A stretch of DNA of 64,000 bases from Loxodes magnus (Eukaryota > Ciliophora > Karyorelictea > Loxodida > Loxodidae), in the NCBI GenBank assembly GCA_946699065.1, contig CAMPDV010001709.1, positions 1-64,000 of the forward strand, read 5' to 3'. The notes under the pieces were generated by a model. That model had not been told where the DNA came from, ran no database searches, and saw only the letters and a list, made by a program, of their open reading frames with translations. This document shows positions 1 to 13,020 of the stretch, one piece after another. A program made the position numbers and the translations under genes. Positions within the stretch are counted from its first letter, which is position 1; each line of letters opens with the position of its first letter.

Positions 1-541
1 GCTTGTATATCTAATTAAGAAACTAAAATAGCTTAAATTAAAATTTTAAATATTAGAATCTAATTTTTTGAATGAAAGTTAAAAATAATGTATTATATCG
101 AAAATGTCTTATTGTTTTATGTGAAACAAAAGTAAATGCTAAAAATAAAATATAATTAGAATAAGTTAAAAAATATTAATTTACAAGATATTTTAAATAA
201 ATTCTTAACATTTTTTAACTAAAACCTAAGAAAAAGCATAAAACTTATGTAATCAGGATTAAGTTTTAAATATAGAAATAATTAAATAGTTGTTAATTAA
301 AAAAATAAATAGAAAACTTAAAAATTTGTATCTTTTTATAAAAATAACTTCTAGATTTTTTTATTTTTAATTGACATTATCAATTTATATTAAATTAAAT
401 AAGAAAACTTTTCTAAAAAAATTAAAAAAATAACTTTGCTTAATCAAAGCTAGGAATTTTGAAAAAGTAAGAATGATAAGAAAAGTACAAAGAAAAATAA
501 AAAAATTGTCATTTAAATTTAAAAATTAACTAAATTATAGA

Positions 542-1303
542 TCAAAATAAATATAAAAATAATTAAAAGCTATAAAATATACATTGTTTGGCTTTTTGAA
601 ATATAGAGATATTGTATAAAAGTAATTATTCTTATAGATTTTTTTATTTAAATATAAATTTAAAAATGTTAAAAATCTCTATAGCTTTCAGTTTTTTAAT
701 AAACTTGTTCTTAGATTGTCAATTTTTAATGTTTTCCAACCATTATAAATGCTTATTATGGTACAATTTTAATAAATTCCGAAATTAATTATTCTATATA
801 ATCTTATAAAATTTATTCAAAATTATTGATATATCATCTTCTTCAAACTTCAAAGCATCTTACAATTTTTAATTAGTTTAGGATCGAATAGTATTTTTAT
901 AAGAAAATTTTAGTATTTTAATTATATTAACTCATTAATCTTTTATCTTACAACTTCTTAGATTATATTATTTTTCTATTTCTTTAATATATATTTTAAT
1001 TTAATTTTCCAATTTTGATTCTGTTTTAGAGTTTTTTGTTTTATTTACTAAATCTAAATTTCTTTTCTCAATAACTTCAGTTATCTCTAGCAATAAATTT
1101 AATTATTCTATGGAATCTTTAATTTTCAACTCCAGTTCATAACTTTCTTTTTGATTTTTACCTATTTATCACAATCCTTTTATTATATAAAAAAATTGCT
1201 CCTAAGAAATAATCGAATAAAAACTAACAGAATATTGACTAATAAAACTATCTAATCGAAATATACTTCCAAGGACTGAAAATAAAAAAATAGAAACAAT
1301 CAT
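542..1303 (-). CDS. Small secreted or membrane-anchored coiled-coil protein (253 aa), left copy
   Basis: I do not recognise the family. With TAA/TAG=Q and TGA=W one frame is open for 254 codons. It starts with a hydrophobic segment (MIVSIFLFSVLGSIF), which looks like a signal peptide or anchor. A Glu/Lys/Leu-rich stretch follows that should form coiled coil (for example ESYELELKIKDSIEQLNLLL), then a basic C-terminal half. TGA 542-544 was taken as the stop; earlier in-frame TGA codons are read as Trp, so the end is uncertain. The gene lies just beyond the LINE 3' end. An equal-length copy is at 40597-41358. Confidence 0.5.
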
Positions 1304-1571
1304 TTCTAGATTTTATTTAACATCTAGATTCTCTTACTTTTACTGTGTAGCAACTATAAAATTAAAATCAATTACTAAAAGATAAGATCATAAAAATAAG
1401 TTAATAAATTGATCTTAATGAAGCTTTTAACAAAATCTTAATATAGTAAGCTCATATCTAATCATTATATATTTAGTGTTATGAATTAGCAATTTAGAAT
1501 TTAAACAAGATTAGGAAGAATATTTTAAACTGAAAAACTAATAAAACCTGCATAAATAAATAAATAAATTT

Positions 1572-4500
1572 GATTATAGAGCGCGTAGCACCTCGTTGGT
1601 GCGCAGCTCTTTAATAAATGTTTCAACACATGTCTATTTCTTCAAGTAAGCCTTCAGGTAATAAAAATTCTTCTCTTATTAGTTCCATATCTTCATCATT
1701 TTCTTCTTCAATATCTCTTGTTCTTTTGTCTTCTATCTATCTACGTTTTATTGATTCTTTGTTACAAGCGTCCATTATTTTTTTTTACATACTTTGCTAA
1801 TTTTCGTTTCTAATTCTTTTCTTCTTAATCAAGCTTTTATAAACTCATAAAAACTATCCTTTTCCTGCTCTATAATCTTTTCCTATTTCTTTTTTTTCAT
1901 TCAATTTTCTTTTCTAAGTATCCTTTTTTTCTTTTTTCTAATATGTTTTTGATATAATCTTTTATTATCAAGTCAGTTTTAGCTCTTTTTTACTCTTCTT
2001 AGGTTCTAATGAATTTTTCGAATTTTGCTACCTCATATTATATCAAATAGTTCCATTCCTTGTCTTTCTACTCCTATTGTTCTTAACTTTCTAATACATA
2101 TTTATCTACTTTCTTTGTATTCTGAGCATTTTTCTATGATATGCCTTTCGTTTTCTCTTGCATCATTACAGAAAGGGCATTTGCTTGTCGCAACTAGGTG
2201 TCTTTCTTTTAAACAATCCTGGCTCCCATTACATCTCGTTCTTATTCTAAATATGTAGCATATTTCTTCTTTTCTATTTTTATTGTATCTCAGGTAGTTG
2301 GGTGGTCCTACTACATATTCATCAAATCATGTTTTTCTATACTGTAGAGTTGTTATCATTTACTCCATTCTTTCTCTATCTTCTATGTATACTCTATGTT
2401 CTCAAATTGCACGATTAATGTTTTTCTTCCCTTTTTGATTATTATTACCATCATCTATAAATATATTTTTATCTTCAATTTTTAATTCTAATTTTATTGT
2501 CGTGCAGTATTGTCCAAAAATAAAGTTCTCTTCTTTACTTAGGTCGAACATTAATCCATCTACTGTTTTTCCTTAGTTACCTATTAGTCTGCCTCTTAAT
2601 CTCAGCGTTTTCTGCCATAGGTAATGCTTAAATTTCATAAACTGTAACTCGTATTCTAGCATCTCATTTTACACTTAGAAAGGGGCATCTATGATTGCTC
2701 GTAAAGATCTTCTCTATATTATTTCTAATTGTTCCATCACTTATTTTCCTACAAATTATTCACAATATGGGATAACTTCTGTCCCATAGCTGAATACTGA
2801 GCTTACGAACGTTTTTATCATTATACCTGCGTTATATGGTGTTAATCCCTTATTCATTGTTATTTTACCCAGTATTCATGTTTACATCTTTTAAGATGCT
2901 TCTAGTCTGTTCTCCATGTGTTTTTCAAAGCTGATGGTTTCTTCTATTATATGCCCTAAGTACTAAAAGGACGTTACTCTTTCGATTCTTAAGTTTCCCA
3001 CCCCAATAATATTGCCTATATTTTCTCAGTTTCTATTTTCTGCTGCTTTTCATATCATTCATTTTGTTTTATCAGCAATTTCCAGTTTGTATTTTTCTGC
3101 CCATGAGGTTAAATTTTTGATTACTTCCTCTAATTATTCTCATTCACTTATTAAGGCTAGGTCATCTGCATATGCAAAACATCCTGCATATATTTCTTGT
3201 GTTCATCCCTCTTAGTTTTTAAAGTCTATCGTAATTCCTAGCTTTTAATCTTCCAAGCTATGGAGAAGTCTTGCTATTATTAAGTTAAATAGTCTTGGCG
3301 ACGTTATGCTTCCCTGTTTTAGTCTTTTATTTGTCGCGAATGATTTTGCTATTTATTCATTGATTTTAAGTTTAATTTCTTCTTCACAGTAGAAGTTTGC
3401 TAGGAGTTTAATTATCTATTCCGGTACTTTTAGATCGTTTAGGATTTATCATATATCTTTTCTTTGCACCGAGTCGTACGCTTTCTTAATATCAACAAAT
3501 ATTACGAAAACATCTTTTTTGTTCCGTATTGATCATTCCTATACTGTTCTTAGGTTGAAAATTTATAGTGAGCATGATTTTCCTTTTTTAAAGCCATATT
3601 AATATTCGCTTTCATCATTATGCAGATATCCTTATAGTTGCTAGAAAATTCATGCATCTACTATTTTTAAAGCATGATTCAGTAAAGAGATTGGTCTATA
3701 ATTCATCGGGTTCATCTGTCCTCCTTTTTTGTATATTAATATTATGTATTATTATTTCATCTCTTAAGGTATTACTCCCTCTTAAATCATCTTAACTATC
3801 ATTTTACATGTTACTTCTGTTAGTTTTTTCCCACCTGCTAATATTGTGCCTACTTGTATTTCATCAGGTCCTGCTGCTTTTCATTTCGCCAATTAGTTGA
3901 TGATTTCTCAAATTTCATATTCGTTTACCACTATTTATCTCTTGTTTAAGAATTTAGTTGGTAGCGTATTATCGCCATCTTCATACAGTTTCTACCATTC
4001 ATCCCTGAAAGTATTAACATCTTCTTTTAATAAGGGTACTCATTAATTATTTTTTCTATTAAGTAAGCTTTTTAGTTTCTTCCACATATCTGTTAGACTT
4101 CCTTTATTTGCATTGTCCATAAATAGGTTTAGTTAGTTTCTTTTATCTTTTTTTCTTGATTAAATGTATTCTTATCTTACCCTTTGGTATCCTCTTTGAT
4201 TCTCAATTTATTGATTTTCATTTATTTGTTCTCTGTTCTTTACCCTTTATTTTAATTGTTTGCTGCATTTTCTAAAGATTTTATTACACTATTTTGTTGT
4301 TTCTGAATATTTATATATCTTAGAGTTTTATGTTTTGAATTTTCCACATACTATTTGAACTCCTTCTTATATCTTTTTCTTTCATCATTTATAAGTCTAT
4401 GTGCCGTTTAGGTTATCAATTTCTTCTTCTTAGAGATTTTCTTGTATAAATCTTTCAAATTTTTCTTATATCTCTTTTTTCTTTAATAGTAGGTAGTTTA

Positions 4501-7065
4501 TTTTTGCTATCTTTTATGGCTTTCTTACTTCTTTACCCATCTTTACCTATATAATACCAGGCCTATGGTCACCTATTACTTATGAGTAATAAAAATCACT
4601 CTTTAACACCTTTTCTCTCATACTCTCTTCGATTAAAAAGTAATCTATTTTATACTCATTGTTTTAGTGAATAAAGGTACCTATTTCAGTTGGGTCTAGG
4701 CATATTAAATTATTCTATTCCATAAACTGTGTCATTCTCTTTCCTGCTGAGTTTGTTTTCTTTGGCAGTCATTTTTCTATGTGCGCATTTCAGTCTCCTA
4801 TTATCATTATATTAAGTCCTTTTTCTATTGCTTATAGTTTAAATTCATTCACTAAATTATAGAAAGGCTCATACTGTTCGTTGTTATTTGCAACAGGAGC
4901 GTAGACATTTATTACTGCTAATTATTTCATTATTTCTATTGCCATTACTCTCGCTCCTCCAAAGAGCGTTATTTGGTTTACTTCATTCTATATCTCTCTG
5001 ATCTCCTTACATATGTCGTTTCTAATATAGAATGCTACTCCTTTTCCTTTTTTTGATCCCACATTTATTAAGTTTTTATATCCTGCTATATTACACATAT
5101 CTTTTTAGTCTTCAATCTAAATTTCTTATATTGCCGTTATGTGGATACTTTTTTGAGTCATGAATTTGGCTAGTGCCTCTTTTGCACTTCTTACTCCCCT
5201 AACATTTTCTGTCCCTATTTTTATGACTTATTCTTAATCATTTTTTACACTCATTCCCTCTACTTCCTCTTCACCTTATTCTTCTTTTTATTCATCTTCC
5301 TTCTCCACCTTTTCTTCTTCTTATCTATCATTCTATACTTCCATATTATTTTCTTTATTAGTTCTTTCCCCTTTTTTGTCTTTTTCATCTTATTATCTAC
5401 CTTTTCCTTCTTCTTATCTATTCTAATCTTCTTCTTTTTCCTTTTCCTTTTCCTATTAGTTGAAGTCGGATAATTGTTCATTTTTGTTTATCGGTTTCTT
5501 AGCATAGTACATTCTCATTGAAGTTTGCTTCAATTTACTTCTTTCTTCTCACTTTTATCTTGCATCTTATTCTTTTTCTTCTTGAGTTTGTTCTATTTCT
5601 TTTTGCTTTTTTTCTTTATTTACGTTTTTCCTGACATACTCCATTATACTATTTTGCTTATTTCTTATTTCTTTTGTTAGGGTTTAGCATTTTTACCATC
5701 AACTATCCTATCCTTTTCTCTAATTTGCTTTATGGTATATCTTATTATTTAGTTGATTGTTTTCTATTTTATTTAATTATTTGAACATTTCTCTATCCCT
5801 CTGTCTTACATATGTCCAATTCCATTTTGATGAAAAATAATTTTTATTTATTCTTTAAGCATAAAAAACTTTTTATTATTTAATTGTTTAGTTGCTTTAA
5901 TTATTTTTCTATTCTCCTCATTTTATTTCCTTTTTTTCTTCCCTTGATTCCTCTATAATCATTTATTCTTCTTCTCCAATTATCCTCTTATTTGCTTGAT
6001 TTGCTTCAAAATCTGGTTTGTTTATTGTTAAAATAGCTTCTCCTTCAAGCATCTCTAATTCTCTTGTATGTAGCTTTTTCCTTTTTGCTGCTTCTACCCT
6101 TCTGCATTGCTGGTCCGTGTGCCCTTTCACTTTACATAGGCAGCAGATAAAATTTACTGGGTTTTATATTCTCATTTTGTTTCCATTCAAATCTATTACT
6201 TCTGGTATCCTTTTTGCTTCGTCTTCATCCTTTAAATCTAGGTAGACTACACTGCTCCCTGTTAGCATTGTTGTGTTTGGATATGTATGCTATATCTCTC
6301 CTCTTGATTTTCCATATTATCTTATTATTTCCATTACTTCCTTCATATTTGAGTATTCGTTGATTGTGAAGTAAATTGGGTAGTTATGAATGTCAAAATA
6401 TTCCAATTAGTTTCTAGCTTAGATAGGGATTCTAACTCCTTTGAACGTTCATTCCCTGAATTAAGTGAAATGTTAGTATCTTTCTTCATTGTTAAATACC
6501 ACGTATACAATTCCGTTTTATTTCACTATGAACTTCGCCACTGCTTGTCCGTAATCCTTCCATATTTTATTTCTAAACACTTGTATAACTTCTTAGTCTT
6601 TGGCCTTTTTCTCTACTAAATCAGTGTTTTCCAAGTAATGGTTAAAGTAAATTGCGGCCACCATTTCTGATAAATCATCATAGGCATTTTAGTAGACCCT
6701 TTACATTTATTCTTCAGGGACGTTAACTGAAATGAGTTGTTCATTATTTTGTTAAATTATTACTTAGGTTGTTTTCTTTTTTTGCCACATTCCTTTCTTA
6801 TTTTGTGCTCCTCCTTTTAGTACAGTTCGACCAATCATGGGTATATTGCTATTTTTTTTCTATTATTCGTTCTATTATTTCGTGTTCGTTCGGTCAGTTA
6901 GTTTGTTCCTGCGTAGTCTTAGGTCTTGCATTATTAGTCTGGTTTCCATGCATAATAAAGAAGGTTGGAATAATTAAAGCAAAGACGTGGTAAAAGAAAG
7001 TGCTTCAGGTTTTCTCTCCTACTCTGAGGAGGTGGTATAAAAACCCTTCTTGAAGCTAACTATTT
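1572..7065 (-). mobile_element. Full-length LINE (non-LTR retrotransposon), left copy
   Basis: The element runs on the minus strand from about 7065 (5' end) to about 1572 (3' end). Its 3' end carries a strong hairpin (GCACC AACGA GGTGC within GAGC...GCTC), followed by TATAATC and no long poly(A). It encodes one long ORF with a CCHC knuckle, AP-type endonuclease and reverse transcriptase. I saw no clear target-site duplication. It is nearly identical to the copy at 34833-40330, the main length difference being 6 bp in a Lys/Arg-rich tract. The two copies probably reflect duplication of the whole arm and not two insertions. Confidence 0.9.
2033..6949 (-). CDS. LINE polyprotein: CCHC + AP endonuclease + reverse transcriptase (left copy)
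   Basis: This is the mirror of the ORF at 34948-39870, described in detail there. It is 1639 codons, two fewer than the right copy because one KR dipeptide unit is absent, and it looks open throughout. It supplies the nick, reverse transcription and RNA binding for target-primed integration. The start is the ATG at 6947-6949. The frame is open upstream into the 5' leader, where the homologous start position reads ATA. After TGA 2033-2035 a second frame stays protein-like down to a TGA at 1623-1625, so the original C-terminus was probably longer and a one-base shift is shared by both arms. Confidence 0.85.
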
Positions 7066-7324
7066 TTTAATATATATAATAAATATAGACATAATAACAT
7101 AAAAATAATATTGAGAACTGATTCTTTTAAAAAGAAAATGAGGTTTAAAATATAATTTAATTCTGTGCTAACTAATTAAGAAATTATTTCAAAGAATAAA
7201 ATGATAATCAGACTTAAACTCATTAAGAAGGGTATATAAAATTATAATCAACTGATTAATAGATATAAACTGATTAGAATATTAAGAAAAATTTAGAAAA
7301 CTATAGTTAAACTCCAACTAATTA

Positions 7325-8248
7325 ATGATTCGAAAAATAAAGTTAAACATCGAAAAATTTATGTATAATCGTGAAACAGTGACTAATATTATGGAATAGC
7401 ATCTAATTCATTTTTATTAGGAATTATAACAATTGAAGTAAAATAATATGAAATAATCATAGGTTTACAATACTTTGAACACTAAATATATTTAAATAAT
7501 TAAAGAATGCGAGCATTAGATTGAACTAAAGTTAAATGTCTATGCTGAATTATCAGTGCTTTAAAAAAATAAAACGAAATCTTAGACTAAGTAATTTTAA
7601 AAAGTATTAAAATGAGATGCAACAACACATACTACTTATTTTATTGAATAGTGGAAGAGAACTCAAATTCAACTTTAGATATTCCTAATTTCATGGTAAA
7701 AAATGATTACTCTACATATAGATTCTTAATCAGAAGATTTAATAAAATTTGGTAAGAGAAACTAGAGAGATGCTCATTTAAACTAAGAGAAATTAAATCT
7801 TAAATAACATAATCCATTATTTAATCTTGATATTGAGGAAATGATAAAAAGATATAACTTCTAAAATGGAAAATTTGCATAATTTTTAAGATAAAAAAGT
7901 GATAAAATTAAAATCTCTTTACTACAATTGAAAATAGATTTGTTACTTTATCTTGCTAATTTAACTATGCTACGTGTGATGAAATTTAAATTCCTATAAA
8001 AATAGACAAAAAACTAACTTAAAAATATGATGTATTAATTTTATATATAATAATTTGTTGCAGAAATTCAATATTTTAGGCAACAAAATTATTATATATT
8101 TAAATAAACATTAATTAAAAGTTCCTTTGCATTCTATGACCCAGGTCTTAAAGGTGGATAAATAGAGTTGAATTTTGGTTAAATAAATGAGATTATAGAG
8201 TGCGTAGTTCTTTAATAAAGATGTTAAAGTTAAAAAATTCCTTAGTGA
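7325..8248 (+). CDS. Hypothetical coiled-coil protein (307 aa) between two retroelements, left copy
   Basis: I do not recognise the family. The open frame from ATG 7325 gives a Lys/Gln/Glu-rich, helical protein (MIRKIKLNIEKFMYN at the start, later NLDIEEMIKRYNF). The frame is also open upstream as far as the LINE 5' end near 7065, so the true N-terminus may have been cut by the LINE. At the other end it reads across the short LINE-tail element at 8191 and stops at TGA 8246-8248, so the last ~20 residues probably come from the insertion. The last host-like stretch is SSFAFYDPGLKGGQIELNFG. The right copy at 33649-34572 is exactly the same length. Confidence 0.5.
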
Positions 8249-8465
8249 AGTCTTCCACAATGCTAGCATTCCCTTGTGATTTTGTCTTCTATAGGGCCGC
8301 TATCGATATGCTACCCTTAGACCTTAGTATCTGACCTCTTTCGTTATTAATGCTACTTGATACCTCTTCGATTTTGTCTTCTCCTCTCTTGGCTGATTCT
8401 TCACCTAAGGATACTTCCTAGTACCAGAGTTTAAGTCAGTTTCAGTTGGAGGATTGCTGCTCCCT
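8191..8465 (-). mobile_element. Short non-autonomous element sharing the LINE 3' tail (left copy)
   Basis: On the minus strand this ~275-bp, GC-richer segment ends in ATTAAAGAACTACGCACTC then TATAATC. The LINE ends in ATTAAAGAGCTGCGCACC, a hairpin, then ACGCGCTCTATAATC. The two tails match except that the middle of the hairpin is absent here. The body (from GGGAGCAGCAATCCTCC inwards) is unrelated to the LINE body and I see no convincing tRNA A or B box. It behaves like a SINE or a chimeric relic mobilised by the LINE reverse transcriptase. The mirror copy is at 33432-33706. Confidence 0.5.
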
Positions 8466-8520
8466 ATTTATTTATATATATTTAATAAAATAATAGCTTT
8501 CTACTAATAAAAGAAATAAA

Positions 8521-9420
8521 GCATATATTGCTACATATTATATGCCAACAGATGAAAAATCTTTAACAACAAAAAAATTAATCCTACTCAATCTAGAATT
8601 AATATTTACAGAAGTTGGAGATCAAGCACTTATGCTCTTAGGTGATTTTAATGCTCCCTTTATGGATATGGTAGCGATAATTAGCAAAACACTTAGGACA
8701 ATACTCAGAGATTGATAAAATTCATTGAAGATTAAATATGTAAATATTAAGCGATTAAAATTTGGATAATTTTAGAAGTCGTGCTAATAATAAACATATT
8801 ACAATGATTATGCTATAGTCAACTATCATATTAACATTAACTAGATTTCTGATTTCAAAGTTATATAATGCAGTGGACTTGATACAAATCATTTTCCGAT
8901 ATTACTTAATTTACATATCTAAAATATTAACAGAAATATTCCTTACTAGCTCCCAGAGTTAATTTTAAGATTAATAAACTCTAGAATTTAGAAGTCAGAT
9001 CTGATTACAAAGCTCATTGTTCCTTTCTTCGCTTTCTCTAATACTAGTAAGAAAATTGAATCCTCTAATCTTGTTTATTTTTCCTTAGCTAAAAAGTCTA
9101 AATCACTCTTAAAGAAAAAGATTAATTTTATAATAGATTGAATACCTAAAATTTAAAAATAAGACTAAGAAGAATTACTTAAAGCTTAGACCATCATTAG
9201 CTTTGGGAAATAGTTAGATTTAATAAAGTTAAAGACTAGATAGTACAGTTTAAATTAATGATATAGTTATTATAATTAGCAAGTTATTTCTGCTAATTTC
9301 TAGTTTAAGAATAATGCAGATATGTTTAAAGTTAAGAGAGTACTTACTATATTTAAATAGATGTATTTAAATTAAATTGATTGGCTTTCTTTTTTATAGC
9401 TTTAGTTTAAATATAGCATA
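8521..9420 (+). pseudogene. LINE AP-endonuclease remnant (left copy)
   Basis: In one frame the translation gives YYMPTDEKSL, then LLGDFNAPF (the GDxN catalytic motif of AP-type LINE endonucleases), then NDYAIVNYHINI and finally LDTNHFPILL, equivalent to the SDHxP motif. The linker after it stays open to about 9420. No reverse transcriptase follows, so this is a 5' part or truncated relic. It belongs to a different, more diverged lineage than the intact LINE in the same arm. Between the GDFN and the LDTNHFP blocks a neighbouring frame also looks protein-like, so small indels are likely. The mirror copy is at 32476-33375. Confidence 0.6.
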
Positions 9421-9935
9421 ATAATATGAAAATTGAATAAATAGATTTAACTAATAAATGAATATGAATAAAGACAATTAGCATTTTATTATGCTTTGTA
9501 GTTATAAAGTAATATAAATAGGCAGCTTTATTTTAGAATAGTTGATAGATAAAAGTATTAGGTAAGCCAGTTGTATGCTAATAATAATTCAGCAGTATAG
9601 TTGATAAAGCATAGTAGTAATTAAATAGCTAACCTTCTAGCAATTTATTTAAATAAGGAACTAAATAATGATAGCTTTGTTATTTATGCCTAATTAATAA
9701 AATAGCCTTTAGTTATCTATTTTAATATAAGCCTTTCTATTATAATTAAAGTATAAAGTGCTATTTTAAATTATCTAATTTAGCTCCAAACTAATAAAAA
9801 GAAAGTTTATTCATAAAATGAAAGATTTAAGAATATAACTATAACTATATTTCAAATCTAATTTAAGCTTATAAAGCATATTTATAATATATCTATTATT
9901 TTAAGTTATTTGTTCTTAAATATTTACTTCGTCAC

Positions 9936-12900
9936 TCAAACTTCTTCTCTTACTGAACTGCTTTAGCTGTATTATGAAGATATTCATGCTTTTTGAGAAG
10001 CTTCAGCAGACTAAATTCAGTTTTAATCGTATTCATTTTAAAAAACCCTTTATTGTGAATCTTCCTGCTAAGTTGAATTATCTTCTGGCTAACTTTAAAC
10101 TCTATGGCTCTATTTAATTAGATCAATATCATGAATGAAATCTTGAACATCTGGTCTTCCTTGAGGCTCATAACTAAAGGATTTTTCTAGTAATTTAGTT
10201 AATAGTTCGTTTTCTTTAATTTCTGGACAAAACTCAGGTTAATTTTTTTATTTTACTACATGTTCATATATTTATCTGATATTGTCTAAATGAGGATATG
10301 GAATGCTCTTATTAAATATTTCAACAGCTACACATGCAAGAGCTCAGATATCACATTTAGTACTAACTTCAAATTTAAAAATCTCAGGTGCCATTCATTA
10401 TGGAGATCCGCGTCAAGATTGAATAAAAGTTTCTGATTCTTAATGTGCTAATCCTAGATCTGCTATTTTTGGTTCGTAATTTGCATCTAGTAATATATTC
10501 AAAGATTTAATATCTCTATGAATCCAACCTTTATTGTGTATTGCTTAGACTCCTTCTGCTATTTATTAAATAAGATTTAGCTTTCTATCAAATCGTTCCT
10601 TCGATTGTTGTGGTAAATCTTAGAATAAAGAATTACTTAGGATAGCATTATATAAACTATTATATTCCTAATATTCAGTAAGATGACATAGTTTATAATT
10701 ATCCTTTTCTGAAGTATCTAATGCGATTCCAACTATTTTTAAAACTCTTTCATGATTAATAGATAAAAGAGATTTCAACTCCTAGTAAAAATTCTCTATA
10801 AGCATTTGTTAATCAATTCCTGCTTTTTAAATCATTATCTTGGCTGCGTATCAATTTCCCTCAACATTTATTTTATAAACTTTTCCAAATGTTCCTTTAC
10901 CTAAAAATTGTAAATCCAATAAAGACTATTCATTTGGAATTAACTTTTAATAGTCAAACTCTCTAATTTGATTACTATATTGCTAGATAAGTTTTCTAAT
11001 AACTTCTATAGTCACTTATTATTTATTTTGCTAAAATACTCAAAATGATTCTTTACTTTTTTATTAGTTTTGCTACATTATTTATAAACTTGTTCTTTCT
11101 TTTCCATTTAATTATCATTGCTTTATTTACATATCATAACTATATATTTTTTCTTTATCTCTCACATATATCTTTTGCTCATGGATTATAGAGTCTTATT
11201 ACCAACATTTTCCAGGATATTTATTTTCGGATATTAATTCAAATTATAAGTTATTGCCTTTTCATCTCATCTCATAAACTCCTCCCAGCTTCTCTCCAAA
11301 CATGTATATAATTCCATTTTCATCTTTTACTAAACTAACACACGAGTCACTTGGAATTTCTTAAGTAGCAACATTTCAAATTTCAGTATTCAAATCAAAA
11401 TATTGTACTTAAGCTATTCTTTACTAGTATTAATTCATTCCTCCTAAAATTCAGATACTATTTTGCTCTATGATGCAACCAAAACTTTTGCAACCAATCA
11501 TTACGCTTTTTAACTCTCTACATACTCCTTCATTTACATCGAAGTATTCACACTTTTCTTAAGCTTGGTTTTCCGATACCATTCCTGAAATTATGTAGAC
11601 AAAGGCATTATTTTCAACTTGTCTTTATACCATTTTATGACCACATCTTGGATATAGCATTTAGCACTACTTTATTACTTATCAGTTTTTTCTATCTATC
11701 ATTTAAAAATTTTTAGCTATCTTGCCTTCTAATTTTCCACCTGAAATATAAGCAAAATCATTTGTATAATAAACTGAACTTTCTTCATCCATCTAAATCT
11801 AACTATCTTTCAGTTAATATTCATAGAAACTAATATCTTGCTTAATTAATAGAGTATCTTAGTTTTTAATAAAAGCAACAAATGGAATATTTTAACTATC
11901 TATTTTTTATTTCTTCAAGACTTTACTTAATAATCTAGATGCAACATTAGTTTTGATTGATCAATTTTTATTATCAACATTTTAAGAATTATCAAAGATC
12001 AATTAGAGCTCAATCTTTTGCTTAATTTACTCTAGTGTTTTTCTGAATTACAGTATACTTGGTCTATTTGTATAATCATAACTAAAAGATTTTTCAAGTA
12101 GTTATGTTAATTATTCGTCTTAAAGTATTTCACTGGAAAATTATGGAATTTTCTTTTAGTTTTATACGTAATTTTAAAGTGCTCTATAGTTATATATTTT
12201 TGGATAAGGAAGAGTTTCATTAAATATTTCTATAGCAACAATTGCCAATGCTCATATATCAATTTATTAGCCTTCGTTATTATTAAAAGCCTCAGGACTC
12301 ATTTAACTATAATAAATTTTATTTAGAAATTAATCATAACTAAATATATCTTGATTATTTATTTTAGGTTCATCATTTTTATCTAATAGAATATTCAATG
12401 ATTAAATGTATTTGTGTGTTAGATTTTCATTATGAATTGCTTGTATTCCTTCAGCTATTTATTAAAGTAGAATCACTTTTTTATAAAATCTAATTTAAGA
12501 GTTTTATGGGATATCTGCAAATAACTATTTATTTTATATCACATCAAACAAAATGTTCTTTTATTAGTAATTTGTATAATAGCAAAAAACGTAATTTTCT
12601 TCGTCTTAATCGTTAATAGCAACTCCAAGTAGTTATAAAATTCTTTCATGCTTCACAGCCAAAAAGGATTTACATACTTAATAGAAATGATTGATATCAT
12701 ATTGCTGTGTTCTACCTTTTACTTTTGTAAATATTTTTAAGGCATATTTATTTCCTTCTATATTTATTTTATAAACATTTGCAAAAGCTCCTTATCCTAT
12801 CTTCTTCAAGCTGTTTAGATATCCTTTGCTTGGGATTAATTCTTCATAGTTTCATATCCTTATTGGAGCCTAGGGATCTCTACTTGCTCCATTTGAATTC

Positions 12901-12944
12901 AAAAGGTCTCAAATATCTTAAACAGTATAGTCTTAAATCTCCAT
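9936..12944 (-). CDS. Pseudokinase-kelch-kinase fusion protein (left copy)
   Basis: This is the mirror of 28946-31960, where the domains are described. The left copy is 1003 codons with the stop, against 1005 on the right. It differs by scattered substitutions: the first glycine loop reads KKIGQGAFANVY here and [12 protein letters not shown] there. A tight cluster of changes turns GRTQQYD into GSLRQVD just after the first conserved lysine region. Both copies keep the catalytic residues of the C-terminal kinase, so both may be functional. It starts 76 bp from the divergent gene at 13021. Confidence 0.85.
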
Positions 12945-13020
12945 TTATGAGTTGTAGAATTAAATTTAGGAAATAGAAGTTTATAGTGATGCATATAGGT
13001 AATGAGCAATGATCTACTTA
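12945..13020. promoter_or_regulatory. 76-bp divergent intergenic region (left arm)
   Basis: This gap separates the start of the kinase gene (minus strand, ATG at 12942-12944) from the ATG of the 247-aa gene (plus strand, 13021). It must hold both promoters and both 5' leaders if the two starts are right. I recognise no motif. The right arm has the same arrangement at 28870-28945. Confidence 0.4.

Noticed and set aside
1-60. Chromosome end or telomere at the window start, where the repeat arm begins
   Set aside because: No telomeric repeat (C4A2- or C4A4-type) is present; the coincidence may reflect a contig or window cut.
5260-5481. Lys/Arg-rich open frame on the minus strand (and its mirror at 36416-36643)
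   Set aside because: It is another frame of the Lys/Glu/Gln linker in the LINE polyprotein; the polyprotein frame carries the conserved domains on both sides.
6018-6993. Several 74-77-aa open frames on the plus strand (and mirrors at 34904-35879)
   Set aside because: They are antisense shadows of the N-terminal part of the LINE polyprotein.
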